64,000 nt of DNA. Origin: DATDAH01 sp963725155 (GTDB lineage: Bacteria; Actinomycetota; Acidimicrobiia; Acidimicrobiales; DATDAH01). The notes under the pieces were generated by a model that was not told the origin of the DNA, made no database searches, and saw only the letters and a program-made list of their open reading frames with translations. This document shows, piece by piece, positions 44,000 through 52,736 of the stretch. A program made the position numbers and the translations under genes. The stretch spans positions 1 through 64,000 of the forward strand of contig CAVRXU010000011.1 of assembly GCA_963725155.1 (NCBI GenBank). Reading direction: 5' to 3'. The first letter of the stretch is position 1, and each line of letters opens with the position of its first letter.

Positions 44000-44011
44000 A
44001 CTTACGTAAGT
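44000..44011. promoter_or_regulatory. Perfect 12-bp palindrome upstream of the ArsR gene
   Basis: ACTTACGTAAGT lies 20 bp before the GTG start of the ArsR gene. It can be extended to 16 bp with one mismatch (ATACTTACGTAAGTGT). It is AT-rich in an otherwise GC-rich genome and overlaps the likely promoter. Autoregulation by the ArsR protein is probable. Confidence 0.65.
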
Positions 44012-44081
44012 GTCCACTGTCATTAGGCGCCCTTGACCGTTCTGGGTGCGGAATTACGTCGCCGGCGACCCGCCGGGTGGA

Positions 44082-45116
44082 TCAGAACCGGAAGCGGGGG
44101 GTGAGGTCGAGGAGGGTGAGGACGCCGGGGTCGGCGGCGACCACGGCGGGGATGGCGTTGACCACGTGCATGGCGGTGGCCAGGCAGCCGGCGTGGTTGT
44201 GGTCCCCGAGGTCGGAGGACAGGCTGACCTCCAGCTTCAGGTTGGGCTCCCCCGCCACCAGGATCCGGTAGCCCTCGCCCTGGGGCCAGTGCGGGGCGTC
44301 GTCGTCCCGCAGGCGGGTGACGTGCTCGACGGTCACCCGCTCCTCACCGTCGACCATGCCCTTGATCTCGAAGCGCATCCCCGAGATGGTCCCGGCCTCG
44401 ACCACGCCCGAGGCGATGGTCACGTCCTCGTCGGCGAGGAGCACCTCGTGGTCCTCGACGATCCCGTCCAGCTCCAGGCCCAGCGAGGCGGCGACCAGAG
44501 CGACCACCGGCCCCCAGGCCAGGGTCACGCTTCCCGGCGCCAGCAGCAGGGACTGCGCCTCGTCGGCCTTCCCGAACCCCATGATCTCGAACATGGTGAA
44601 GGGGTTGTCCCAGGTGGCGTAGTTGACGATCTCCATCATCCGGACCGTGCGGACCTCCTTGCACAGCCCGAGGGCCCCGATGGTGATGCCCGCGTTGCCG
44701 TAGCCCGGGTCGATCCCCGAGGTGAAGAACGACGTGCCGCCCTCCTGGCAGGCGGCCTCGAGCTGGTCGCCGAACCCGGCCTGCTCGGGGTACAGCAGGG
44801 CCACGAAGGACGTGTTGACCACGTTCCTGCCCCCCGCCAGCATCCGGCAGATGTCGTCGACCACCTCGCCGGGGCGGACGTCGGAGTGGGCCGTGTAACA
44901 GATGCAGTCGGCGTCGAGGGCGAGCAGGGCGTCGACGTCCTGGGTGGCGGTGACGCCCACCGGGTCGATGCCGCACAACTCACCGGCGTCGCGGCCGGCC
45001 TTGTCGTCGCTGTGGACCCAGAGGCCGACCAGCTCGAGATCGGGGTGGTGGACGATGGCGGGCACGGCGTGGATGCCGACGGTGCCCGTCGCCCACTGGA
45101 TGACCTTGTGGCTCAT
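44082..45116 (-). CDS. DapB-like NAD(P)-dependent reductase (paralogue 2)
   Basis: The protein has 344 residues. It begins SHKVIQWATGTVGIHAVPAI with the Rossmann G-x-V-G loop. Further matching blocks are LVGLWVHSDDKAGRDAGELC and SGIDPGYGNAGITIG. The overall order parallels the copy at 41698. ATG 45116 was chosen because it places the Rossmann strand at the N-terminus, and an 18-residue extension to 45170 is unlikely. The reaction is unknown; relatives reduce or deaminate small amino-acid-like compounds. It is separated from paralogue 1 by the haemoglobin and ArsR-SRPBCC genes. Confidence 0.8.
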   Translation of the reverse strand: MSHKVIQWATGTVGIHAVPAIVHHPDLELVGLWVHSDDKAGRDAGELCGIDPVGVTATQDVDALLALDADCICYTAHSDVRPGEVVDDICRMLAGGRNVVNTSFVALLYPEQAGFGDQLEAACQEGGTSFFTSGIDPGYGNAGITIGALGLCKEVRTVRMMEIVNYATWDNPFTMFEIMGFGKADEAQSLLLAPGSVTLAWGPVVALVAASLGLELDGIVEDHEVLLADEDVTIASGVVEAGTISGMRFEIKGMVDGEERVTVEHVTRLRDDDAPHWPQGEGYRILVAGEPNLKLEVSLSSDLGDHNHAGCLATAMHVVNAIPAVVAADPGVLTLLDLTPRFRF

Positions 45117-45184
45117 TCCGGCGACCGTACTGCGGCGGGGACTACGGTCGATTCCGGGGACCGTCCGCAACGAGAGGAAGACTC

Positions 45185-45916
45185 ATGGACCGGACACGGG
45201 CACTCGGCGCCGAGGCGTTGGGGACCTTCTGGCTGGTGCTGGGGGGCTGCGGCAGCGCCGTGATCGCCTCCCAGTTCGGGCCCAACAACTCGATCGGCAT
45301 CGGCCTCCTCGGCGTGTCCTTCGCCTTCGGGCTCACCGTGGTCACGGGCGCCTACGCCCTGGGCCACATCTCCGGCGGTCACTTCAACCCGGCGGTCACC
45401 GTGGGTCTGTGGACCGCCAAGAAGTTCGACGCCAAGGACGTGGTGCCGTACATCGTCGCCCAGGTCCTCGGCGCCATCCTGGCCTCGCTCGCCCTGTGGG
45501 GGATCCTGGAGGGTCAGCCCGGCTTCGAGCGGTCCGGCAACTGGCTGGCCGCCAACGGCTTCGGCACCACCGGCTCGCCCGGCGGGTACGCCATCGGCTC
45601 GGCGATCATCGTCGAGGTCGTGCTCACCGCCGTGTTCCTGCTCGTGATCCTCGGGGTGACCGACCGGCGGGCCCCGGCCGGCTTCGCCCCCCTCGGCATC
45701 GGCCTCAGCCTCACGCTGATCCACCTCATCAGCATCCCGGTGACCAACACGTCGGTGAACCCGGCCCGCTCGACCGGCCCGGCCCTGCTGGTCGGCGGCG
45801 ACAACCTCGAGCAGCTCTGGTTCTTCTGGCTGGCCCCGATCGTCGGCGCCGTCATCGGTGCCGTCATCCACCGCTTCATCGCCGGCGACACGGCCGGCAC
45901 CGCCGAGATCAGCTGA
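45185..45916 (+). CDS. aqpZ: Aquaporin Z-type water channel
   Basis: The protein has 243 residues with six hydrophobic helices and the two NPA boxes, GGHFNPAVTVGL and TNTSVNPARSTGPALL. A His (LTLIHLISIPV, helix 5) and an Arg (PARS) of the aromatic/Arg filter are present, indicating a narrow water-selective pore rather than a glycerol facilitator. It functions in the cytoplasmic membrane in osmotic adjustment. The ATG follows GAGAGGAAG. Downstream is palindromic element D. Confidence 0.93.
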   Translation: MDRTRALGAEALGTFWLVLGGCGSAVIASQFGPNNSIGIGLLGVSFAFGLTVVTGAYALGHISGGHFNPAVTVGLWTAKKFDAKDVVPYIVAQVLGAILASLALWGILEGQPGFERSGNWLAANGFGTTGSPGGYAIGSAIIVEVVLTAVFLLVILGVTDRRAPAGFAPLGIGLSLTLIHLISIPVTNTSVNPARSTGPALLVGGDNLEQLWFFWLAPIVGAVIGAVIHRFIAGDTAGTAEIS

Positions 45917-45922
45917 CCCCAC

Positions 45923-45978
45923 CTGTTCTGGTTGCACCTCCCCGCGGTGGGTCGCGGGGGGATGCAACCAGAACGATC
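45923..45978. repeat. Palindromic element copy D, between aqpZ and the P450 gene
   Basis: It starts CTGTTCTGGTTGCACC and ends GGTTGCATCCCC in mirror, finishing in CAACCAGAACGATC. Twenty of 22 inner pairs match. The outer ends match copies A-C and E, while the stem body is unrelated. It begins 7 bp after the aqpZ stop, so it may also end transcription. Confidence 0.7.
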
Positions 45979-46006
45979 ATTGGGCGCACGCGTAGGGTCG
46001 CTCGGC

Positions 46007-47302
46007 ATGGGGGTGACCGAGGGGGGCGGGATCACGCCGGCTCCACCCCGAGCCGACATCGCGCTGCCGTGGGACCGCCCGGTGGCCGACGTGGTGGCCA
46101 CGATGGCCGCCGCCCGGGCCCGCTGGGGTGACACCTTCGCCGTCGAGTCGGGTGGGACCGAGTACCTGTTCTGCTTCTCCCCTGCCGGTGTCCGGTGCTT
46201 CTACGCCCTGCCCGAGGCGGTGGCCAGCAAGGGGGTGGCCGACTGGCAGATGCTGCTGCGCAAGCTCCCGCCCGAGCTCTTCGACGGCCGGCGCACCCTG
46301 CCCCATGACCTGTTCGGTCGCGAGGACGTGAGCAGCTACCTGGCCGCCCTGGACGGCGCGGTGGACGACGAGTTCGCCGCCCTGGGAGCGGCCGGTGAGG
46401 TCGACGTGTTCGCCTTCACGCGGCGCCTCGGCCACCGCATGGGCCTGGCGTCCTGGGCGGGGCCGGCGTCGGCCCGCGGCGACCGCTTCACCGGCCTGGT
46501 CGAGGCCCTCGACGCCCTGGACGGGTCCGACGCCTTCGTCCACCCCGGCGCCATGGCCGCGGTGGCCGCCGACGGCCAGGCCCGCGAGCGGGCGGCCATG
46601 GCCACGGCCGAGGCGCTCCTGGGCGAGACGTTGGCCGAGCGGAGGGCAGGACCACCTGAGGACGACCTGCTCGGCCGGATCGTCGAGCGCTGGGCCGACG
46701 CCCCCGGCCCGGAGGCCGACCAGGGCATCGCCCGCGACGTGATCCTGGTCCACCTGGGCTCGATGTCGAACCTGTTCGCAGCCCTGGGCTGGACCATCGT
46801 GCACCTGCTCCTGCACCCCGACGTCATGGCCCGGGCCCGGGCCGGCGAGGACGGGCTGCTCGAGCGGTGCGCGCTCGAGTCGACCCGCCTCGGTCAGCGC
46901 TCGATCATGCTGCGGGCCGTCCTCCGACCGGTCGAGGTCACCGACGAGACGACCACCTACTCGTTGGCCCCGGGCACGGTCGTGGCCACGTTCCTGCCCC
47001 TGACCAACACCACGGCCGCCCCCGGCCTGGAGGCCTACGACCCCGGCCGGTGGCTCCGGCGCCGCCTTCGGGACGAGGCCGACCTGGCCACCCGGGAGCT
47101 GGTGACCACCTTCGGCCACGGCAAGCACACGTGCCCGGCGATGCCGTTCTCCCTCGCCGCCATGACCCGCTCGGTGAGCCGCCTGCTCGACCACTACGAC
47201 CTGCACCCGGCGTTCACCACGGCCGAGCCCCTCCCGGGTCAGATCGGCGGCGTGGCCCGCTCCGCCGCGCCCTGCCCCGTTCGCTACGCCGTCCGGGCGT
47301 AG
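46007..47302 (+). CDS. Cytochrome P450
   Basis: The protein has 431 residues. The K-helix ExxR is in ERCALESTRLGQRS, and the haem-ligand loop FGHGKHTCPAMPFSLA contains the axial Cys. An I-helix-like VILVHLGSMSNLFAALGW lacks the usual acid-alcohol pair, so oxygen activation may be unusual, as in CYP51/CYP120-like groups. ATG 46007 was chosen. The N-terminal part has no membrane anchor. A redox partner is not in the window, and the substrate is unknown. Confidence 0.85.
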   Translation: MGVTEGGGITPAPPRADIALPWDRPVADVVATMAAARARWGDTFAVESGGTEYLFCFSPAGVRCFYALPEAVASKGVADWQMLLRKLPPELFDGRRTLPHDLFGREDVSSYLAALDGAVDDEFAALGAAGEVDVFAFTRRLGHRMGLASWAGPASARGDRFTGLVEALDALDGSDAFVHPGAMAAVAADGQARERAAMATAEALLGETLAERRAGPPEDDLLGRIVERWADAPGPEADQGIARDVILVHLGSMSNLFAALGWTIVHLLLHPDVMARARAGEDGLLERCALESTRLGQRSIMLRAVLRPVEVTDETTTYSLAPGTVVATFLPLTNTTAAPGLEAYDPGRWLRRRLRDEADLATRELVTTFGHGKHTCPAMPFSLAAMTRSVSRLLDHYDLHPAFTTAEPLPGQIGGVARSAAPCPVRYAVRA

Positions 47303-47330
47303 ACCCGGCAGTCGGTAGGTTCGCGGCCCA

Positions 47331-49118
47331 GTGCACGAGGTGGTGTCGCCCTTGCAGGGCCGAGTGGTCGGGGTCCTGGTCCAGACCGGGGCGGACGTGC
47401 ACGAGGGCACGACGCTGGTCGTCATCGAGTCGATGAAGATGGAGCACGCCGTCGTCGCCGCCGTCGACGGCACCGTCGGGGAGATCCTGGTCGGCGCGGG
47501 CGACGGGGTCGGCGCCGGTGACCCGCTGCTCGTGCTCGTCCCCGGCGCGGTCAGCGACGAGCACCGACCCGAGACGGAGGCGGCGGCCACCGAGCGGGCC
47601 GATCTCGCCGCGGTGGTCGAGCGCCACGCGATCGGCCTGGACCCGGCCCGGCCCGATGCCGTCGACCGTCGCCGGAAGACCGGCCAGCGCACGGCCCGGG
47701 AGAACATCGCCGACCTCTGCGACCCCGACAGCTTCGTCGAGTTCGCGCCCCTGGCCATCGCCGCCCAGCGCCGACGGCGCGAGCTCGACGACCTGATCGC
47801 CCGGACCCCGGCCGACGGCCTCGTCGGCGGCATCGGCCGGATCGACGGCCGCCCGGTGGTGGTGGCGTCCTACGACTACACCGTGCTGGCCGGCACCCAG
47901 GGCTTCCAGAACCACCGCAAGAAGGACCGTCTGTTCGAGCTGGCCGAGCGCCAGGGCCTGCCCGTGGTCCTCTTCGCCGAAGGCGGGGGCGGGCGGCCGG
48001 GGGACACCGACGCCCCCGGCATCTCGGGCCTCGACACGATGGCCTTCCACCTCTTCGCCCGCCTGAGCGGGACGGTGCCCCTGATCGGCATCACCTCCGG
48101 ACGGTGCTTCGCCGGCAACGCCGCCCTGCTCGGCTGCTGCGACGTGGTCATCGCCACCGAGGGGGCCAACATCGGGATGGGGGGCCCGGCCATGATCGAG
48201 GGCGGCGGGCTCGGCCAGTACGCCCCTGAGGACATCGGGCCGCTCGACGAGCAGGTGGCCAACGGCGTGGTCGACCTGCGGGTGGACGACGAAGCGGCCG
48301 CAGTGGCGGCGGCCCGCCGGTACCTGGCCTACCTGGCGGGTCCGACGACTCCCGGTCCGGCCCCGGACCCCTCCGCCCTGCGGGACCTCATCCCCGAGCG
48401 CCGGTCGCAGCTCTATGAGATGCGGGACGTCATCGCCGGCCTGGCCGACGAGGACAGCGTGCTCGAGCTGCGGGCCGGGTTCGGGCCGGGGATGGTGACG
48501 GCGCTGGCCAAGGTCGACGGCCACCCGCTGGGCATCGTGGCCAACGACCCCCGCCACCTGGGCGGCGCCATCGACGCCGACGGGGCGGACAAGGCGGCCC
48601 GCTTCCTCCAGCACTGCGACGGCTACGGCCTCCCGCTCCTGTTCCTGTGCGACACCCCGGGCTTCATGGTCGGGCCCGAGGCCGAGCGCACGGGGCTGGT
48701 CCGCCACGTCAGCCGGATGTTCGTGACCGGGGCCAACCTGTCGGTGCCCTTCGCCACCGTGGTCCTGCGCAAGGGCTACGGGCTCGGCGCCCAAGGCATG
48801 GCCGGGGGCAGCTTCAAGGCGCCGCTCTTCTGCGTGGCCTGGCCGACCAGTGAGTTCGGGGGCATGAACCTGGAGGGCGCCGTCCGCCTCGGGTACAGCA
48901 AGGAGCTGGCCGCGGTCGAGGACGACGCCGAGCGGGAGGCCCTGTTCACCGAGATGGTGGACCGGGCCTACGAGCAGGGCCGGGGCCTGAACGTGGCCAC
49001 GCACTTCGAGATCGACGACGTGATCGACCCGGCTGACACCCGGCGCTGGATCACGGGCGTGCTCCTCGCCGTGCCGCCCCCACCGGCCGGCGGGCGGCCC
49101 AACCTCGACACCTGGTGA
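47331..49118 (+). CDS. Acyl-CoA carboxylase: biotinyl domain fused to carboxyltransferase
   Basis: The protein has 595 residues and a GTG start. Residues 1-70 are a biotinyl domain with the lysine motif IESMKMEHAV. Residues about 115-585 are the carboxyltransferase pair, with GTQGFQNHRKKDRLFELA, the oxyanion GGGGRPGD and GMAGGSFKAP regions. This beta subunit normally stands alone and receives carboxybiotin from a biotin-carboxylase/BCCP subunit. Carrying BCCP on the carboxyltransferase N-terminus is unusual. No biotin carboxylase lies in the window. The substrate could be propionyl-, acetyl- or methylcrotonyl-CoA. The P450 stop is 28 bp upstream. Confidence 0.87.
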   Translation: MHEVVSPLQGRVVGVLVQTGADVHEGTTLVVIESMKMEHAVVAAVDGTVGEILVGAGDGVGAGDPLLVLVPGAVSDEHRPETEAAATERADLAAVVERHAIGLDPARPDAVDRRRKTGQRTARENIADLCDPDSFVEFAPLAIAAQRRRRELDDLIARTPADGLVGGIGRIDGRPVVVASYDYTVLAGTQGFQNHRKKDRLFELAERQGLPVVLFAEGGGGRPGDTDAPGISGLDTMAFHLFARLSGTVPLIGITSGRCFAGNAALLGCCDVVIATEGANIGMGGPAMIEGGGLGQYAPEDIGPLDEQVANGVVDLRVDDEAAAVAAARRYLAYLAGPTTPGPAPDPSALRDLIPERRSQLYEMRDVIAGLADEDSVLELRAGFGPGMVTALAKVDGHPLGIVANDPRHLGGAIDADGADKAARFLQHCDGYGLPLLFLCDTPGFMVGPEAERTGLVRHVSRMFVTGANLSVPFATVVLRKGYGLGAQGMAGGSFKAPLFCVAWPTSEFGGMNLEGAVRLGYSKELAAVEDDAEREALFTEMVDRAYEQGRGLNVATHFEIDDVIDPADTRRWITGVLLAVPPPPAGGRPNLDTW

Positions 49119-49125
49119 CGACCTG

Positions 49126-49872
49126 GTGAACGAACCTCTGCCCCGCCCGCCCGGAGGCCTGTGGGGCCTCGTCTCCCGGCCCTCGTGGCGGGAGCTGCGC
49201 GTCCGGGCCGAGGGCCGGGCGCTGACCGCCGACCCGATCTGGCGGGGCGAGGGGGTTCCCGAAGGCCACGGTCGGCGCGTGATCCTCGTGCCCGGGTTCC
49301 TGGCCGGGGCCCGCAGCCTGTCGATGTTGGAGCCTTGGCTGCGGCGATGCGGCTGGGACACCCGGCGGGCGCCGGTCGGCCGCAACCACCAGCCGTCCGA
49401 GGACGTCCTCGACGTCCTCGAGGCGTGGCTGCTCGACACGGTGGCGATGGAGGGTGGGGCCGTGCCCGTGATCGGCCACAGCCGGGGCGGTCAGGAGGGG
49501 CGGGTGCTGGCGGTGCGCCATCCCGGGGCGGTGTCCCTGCTGGTGACCCTCGGCGCACCCCTCCGGGTCCTGTACCCACCGCACATCGCGGTGCGGGCGC
49601 CGGCCGCGGCCATCCAGCTCGCGCACTGGGTCCGCCGCACCCGGCCCGACCTGTCCGGCCACCACCGCTTCGAGGCCGACCGAACGCGGCCGTTCCCGCC
49701 GGAGGTCCCGTTCGTGTCCGTCTTCTCCCGCAGCGACGGCTTCATGGACTGGCGGCTCAGCCTCGACCCGGCCGCCGAGCCGGTCGAGGTCGACTGCACC
49801 CACCTCGGCCTCGCCGCCTCGGTCCCCGCCTACCGGGCAATCGCCTCCGCCCTGGCCCGCCTGGACGGCTAG
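49126..49872 (+). CDS. Alpha/beta hydrolase
   Basis: The protein has 248 residues. The nucleophile elbow is PVIGHSRGGQEGRVLAV (G-H-S-R-G). The acid lies in VFSRSDGFMDWR and the His in DCTHLGLAAS. The N-terminal strand VILVPGFLAGARSLSML carries the oxyanion loop. Such short hydrolases act as esterases, lipases or lactonases. It starts 8 bp after the carboxylase stop (GTG) and is likely in the same transcript. Confidence 0.78.
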   Translation: MNEPLPRPPGGLWGLVSRPSWRELRVRAEGRALTADPIWRGEGVPEGHGRRVILVPGFLAGARSLSMLEPWLRRCGWDTRRAPVGRNHQPSEDVLDVLEAWLLDTVAMEGGAVPVIGHSRGGQEGRVLAVRHPGAVSLLVTLGAPLRVLYPPHIAVRAPAAAIQLAHWVRRTRPDLSGHHRFEADRTRPFPPEVPFVSVFSRSDGFMDWRLSLDPAAEPVEVDCTHLGLAASVPAYRAIASALARLDG

Positions 49873-49889
49873 AAACGCTGCGCAGTCGG

Positions 49890-49956
49890 AGCGGAGCAGC
49901 TCCGTCGACCCTCGGGATCGGCGGCGCCGGCGTTCGTGAGCGAAGCGAGGGAACGC
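49890..49956. terminator. Two small hairpins between the hydrolase and methyltransferase genes
   Basis: A perfect CGGAGC-A-GCTCCG arm pair is followed by GCGTTC...GAACGC (49930-49956), which encloses TTCG-TGAG-CGAA. They start about 18 bp after the hydrolase stop. Tandem GC-rich hairpins without T-runs could end transcription of the P450-carboxylase-hydrolase unit. Other secondary structures are equally possible. Confidence 0.35.
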
Positions 49957-49963
49957 GAGGGTG

Positions 49964-50767
49964 ATGGATACCTACACGCACGGCCACCACGAGAGCGTGC
50001 TGCGCAGCCACCGCTGGCGCACGGCGGAGAACTCGGCGGCCTACCTGCTCCCCCACCTGCGGCCCGGGCTGGAGCTGCTGGATGTCGGGTGCGGGCCGGG
50101 CAACATCACCTGCGACCTGGCCGACCGGGTCGCTCCCGGCCCCGTCACCGGCCTCGACGTGTCGACCGAGGTGGTGACGGCGGCCACGCACGACGCCGAG
50201 GAGCGGGGCACGGCCAACGTGTCGTTCCGGACCGGTGACCTCTACGCCCTCGAGTTCGACGACGACGCCTTCGACGTCGTCCACGCCCACCAGGTCCTCC
50301 AGCACCTGACCGACCCCGTCGCCGCCCTGCAGGAGCTGCGCCGGGTGGTGCGGCCCGACGGCGTGGTGGCGGTCCGCGACGGCGACTACGCGGCGATGAC
50401 CTGGGCCCCCGCCGAGCCCCGCATCGACCGCTGGCTCGAGCTCTACCACCAGGTCACGGCCCGCAACGGGGCCGAGGCCGACGCCGGGCGCCGCCTCCTG
50501 GGCTGGGCCCAGCGGGCCGGCTTCACCTCCATCGAGGTCAGCTCCTCGAACTGGACCTACGCCGATCCGGCGACCCGGGCCTGGTGGGGCGACCTGTGGG
50601 CCGACCGGGTCGGGCTGGCCGACTCCGCCCTCTACCGCCAGGCCGTCGAGTACGGGCTGTCCACCCCCGACGAGCTGGCCGACCTGGCGGCCGGGTGGCG
50701 ATCGTGGGCCGAGGCGGACGACGGCGTGTTCGTCGTCGTCCACCTCGAGGTGCTGGCCCGGGGCTAG
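49964..50767 (+). CDS. Class I SAM-dependent methyltransferase
   Basis: The protein has 267 residues. SAM-binding motif I is LLDVGCGPGNITCDLADRV, followed by acidic GLDVSTEV and the post-I region DLYALEFDDDAFDVVHAHQV. This is the UbiE/COQ5-like small-molecule family. The ATG at 49964 is preceded by an in-frame GTG at 49961, and either is possible. The substrate is unknown. It ends 4 bp into the region of the convergent carotenoid oxygenase gene (shared bases 50764-50767). Confidence 0.83.
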   Translation: MDTYTHGHHESVLRSHRWRTAENSAAYLLPHLRPGLELLDVGCGPGNITCDLADRVAPGPVTGLDVSTEVVTAATHDAEERGTANVSFRTGDLYALEFDDDAFDVVHAHQVLQHLTDPVAALQELRRVVRPDGVVAVRDGDYAAMTWAPAEPRIDRWLELYHQVTARNGAEADAGRRLLGWAQRAGFTSIEVSSSNWTYADPATRAWWGDLWADRVGLADSALYRQAVEYGLSTPDELADLAAGWRSWAEADDGVFVVVHLEVLARG

Positions 50768-52053
50768 GCCTCGCTCGGCACCCAGTTGCCGTGGAAGCCG
50801 AAGGGCACCCGCTGCGGGAGGTGGATCGTGGCGACGGGGTCACCGGTGAAGTCGTCGGCGGCCACGATCACCAGGTCGCTGGTGTCGGTCGTGGCGTCGT
50901 AGACGTACGACAGGAGCCAGCCCTCGTCCTCACCGGCGTCGGGTGATCGGGGCACGAAGATCATCTCGTCGGTGACCCGACCCTTGCCGTACTGGCGGTG
51001 CTCGGCGGTGCCCCTGGCCACGTCGTACTTCACCCCACCGCCGTGGTGCTCGGGGCCACTGAACTCCATGGCGTAGCCGTAGCGGTGCGGTCGACCCACG
51101 CAGCGGGGGTCCGTCCGGGGCAGCTCGACGTAGGTGTCGTCGACGGTCGACTCCGCGACCCGGCCCGCCGCCGGGTCGATGGTCCACCGGTCGAGCCGGG
51201 TGGCCCCGTCGGCCGGACCGAGGCGCTCGTGGTCGAACATCTTCGGGTGGCGGACCAGGTCGAGCACGACCCGGCCGGCCTCGTCCTCGTAGGCGTTGAG
51301 GGGGTGGAACACGTAGCAGAGGCCGACCTCGTACCACCGGACGTCCTCGGCGTCGCCCTCCCGGGGCAGGAGGCCCACCCGGGCGCCGTGGTCGGGGCTC
51401 CAGGCATACGGGAACCGGGTCCCGGCCATCGCCGCGTCCAGGTCGAAGGTGACGGGCAGGTCGAAGAGGACCACGTGGTTCTCGGTGATGGCGCAGTCGT
51501 GGACCATGGGGCCACCGTCGACGGGAACTCGGACCTCGCGCCGGACCCGGCCGTCGACGTCGATCACCGTGTAGCGGAGGTGGTCCCAGGCCCAGAGGTA
51601 GCTGACGGCGTGGAGCTCGCCCGTGGCCGGGTCCAGCTTCGGGTGGGCCGTGTAGCCCTCGGCCAGCGCCCCGTCGACGCCGTCGGACCCGATCGGGTCC
51701 AGCTCGTCGGTCAGCTCGACGGGGGGCGGGCCCGACTCGACGATGGCCCACGTGCGCCCGGCCTGGCCGATGACGTTGGTGTTGGCCCCGAACCCCTCGT
51801 CGGTGGACACCCACCGGTTGCGGTACCACTCGGCCCGGCCATCCCGGAGGCGGACCCCGTGGACCATCCCGTCGCCGATGAACCAGTGGTAGGAGGCGGG
51901 GTCGACCTCGCCCCGCGGATTGGGGCCGTTGCGGAGATAGCGGCCGTCGAGGCCGTCGGGGATGGTGCCGGTGACGGCGAGGTCGACGGCGGTCACCTCC
52001 TCGGTCACGGGGCCGAAGTTGCCGGTCAGCCACTTGCTGGTCATCGTGGTCAT
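50764..52053 (-). CDS. Carotenoid cleavage oxygenase family protein
   Basis: The protein has 429 residues, a seven-bladed propeller dioxygenase. The four iron-binding His should lie around TAHPKLDPATG, VHDCAITENHVVLFD, CYVFHPLNAYEDE and PFGFHGNWVP, and all four regions carry a His. Members cleave carotenoids, apocarotenoids or related stilbene/lignin compounds with O2. It overlaps the TetR gene by 4 bp (ATGA), so the two form one transcript. The divergent 2OG oxygenase and the large operator suggest an oxygenase pathway under one repressor. A GGAGG site precedes the ATG. Confidence 0.88.
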   Translation of the reverse strand: MTTMTSKWLTGNFGPVTEEVTAVDLAVTGTIPDGLDGRYLRNGPNPRGEVDPASYHWFIGDGMVHGVRLRDGRAEWYRNRWVSTDEGFGANTNVIGQAGRTWAIVESGPPPVELTDELDPIGSDGVDGALAEGYTAHPKLDPATGELHAVSYLWAWDHLRYTVIDVDGRVRREVRVPVDGGPMVHDCAITENHVVLFDLPVTFDLDAAMAGTRFPYAWSPDHGARVGLLPREGDAEDVRWYEVGLCYVFHPLNAYEDEAGRVVLDLVRHPKMFDHERLGPADGATRLDRWTIDPAAGRVAESTVDDTYVELPRTDPRCVGRPHRYGYAMEFSGPEHHGGGVKYDVARGTAEHRQYGKGRVTDEMIFVPRSPDAGEDEGWLLSYVYDATTDTSDLVIVAADDFTGDPVATIHLPQRVPFGFHGNWVPSEA

Positions 52054-52673
52054 GATTCGCCTCCGAGGGGCGTCGGGGATGGCTGGGGGAGGTCCAGCAG
52101 GCGCTGGACGAGGTCGGTGAGGTGGGTCAGGTCGGCGTTGCCGCCCATCGGCGTCACGGTGCGCTCCAGGGCGCCGAGGATGGTGAGGCCGGCCACGCCG
52201 TGGACGGTGGACCAGACGATGGCGGCCAGGTCCGCGGTGTGGACCTCGGGACGCCAGCCCGCGGCCTGGGCCTCGGCCACGGCGAAGAGGAGCTGGGCGA
52301 AAGCGGCCTGGCCCGCGGCCTGCAGGTCGGCGTCGGTCGGGTCGCAACGATCGGGACGGAACATAAGGTTGTAAGCCCCGGGGTGGCCCACCGCGAAGCG
52401 GACGTAACTCTGACCCGAGGCGCACAGCCGGTCCCGGGGGTCGTCGCCGGCGCCGTCCATGGCGGCCGCGGCCTGCTTGTAGAGCTCCCGAAAGGCCTCG
52501 GTGGCCACGGCCGAGCACAGGGCGGCCAGGGAGGGGAAGTGCCGCAGCGGCGCCCCGTGGGAGACGCCGGCCTGACGGGCGATCTCCCGCAGGGTGAGGC
52601 CCTCCAGCCCGTGCTCGTCGAGGTGGGCCCGGGCGGTGTCCACCAGCCGTTCCCGGGAGGTCGCGCCAGCCAT
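52050..52673 (-). CDS. TetR/AcrR-family repressor
   Basis: The protein has 207 residues. The HTH is TLREIARQAGVSHGAPLRHFPS (residues about 25-46). The C-terminal ligand-binding region contains RFAVGHPGAYNLMF and TVHGVAGLTILGAL, as in the TetR_C_33/WHG type. The ATG at 52673 lies directly next to the 30-bp operator, and a start at 52694 inside the operator is less likely. It probably represses itself, the carotenoid oxygenase and the divergent 2OG oxygenase until a ligand such as an apocarotenoid binds. Confidence 0.86.
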   Translation of the reverse strand: MAGATSRERLVDTARAHLDEHGLEGLTLREIARQAGVSHGAPLRHFPSLAALCSAVATEAFRELYKQAAAAMDGAGDDPRDRLCASGQSYVRFAVGHPGAYNLMFRPDRCDPTDADLQAAGQAAFAQLLFAVAEAQAAGWRPEVHTADLAAIVWSTVHGVAGLTILGALERTVTPMGGNADLTHLTDLVQRLLDLPQPSPTPLGGES

Positions 52674-52676
52674 GTG

Positions 52677-52706
52677 GACAGTGTCTACCTCCATGTAGAC
52701 ACTGTC
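52677..52706. promoter_or_regulatory. 30-bp inverted repeat, TetR operator
   Basis: GACAGTGTCTAC and GTAGACACTGTC form perfect 12-bp arms with a 6-base centre CTCCAT. The minus strand reads TTGACA at one end, a good -35 box. The site lies between TetR start 52673 and 2OG oxygenase start 52737. One bound dimer or two would block both divergent promoters. Confidence 0.8.
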
Positions 52707-52736
52707 AACCTCCGGTCCGGTCGTAGTCTCGGCGAC

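Noticed and set aside
49890..49956. tRNA or small RNA gene suggested by the hairpin-rich gap
   Set aside because: No cloverleaf, CCA end or T-loop consensus is present. A terminator or random pairing explains it better.
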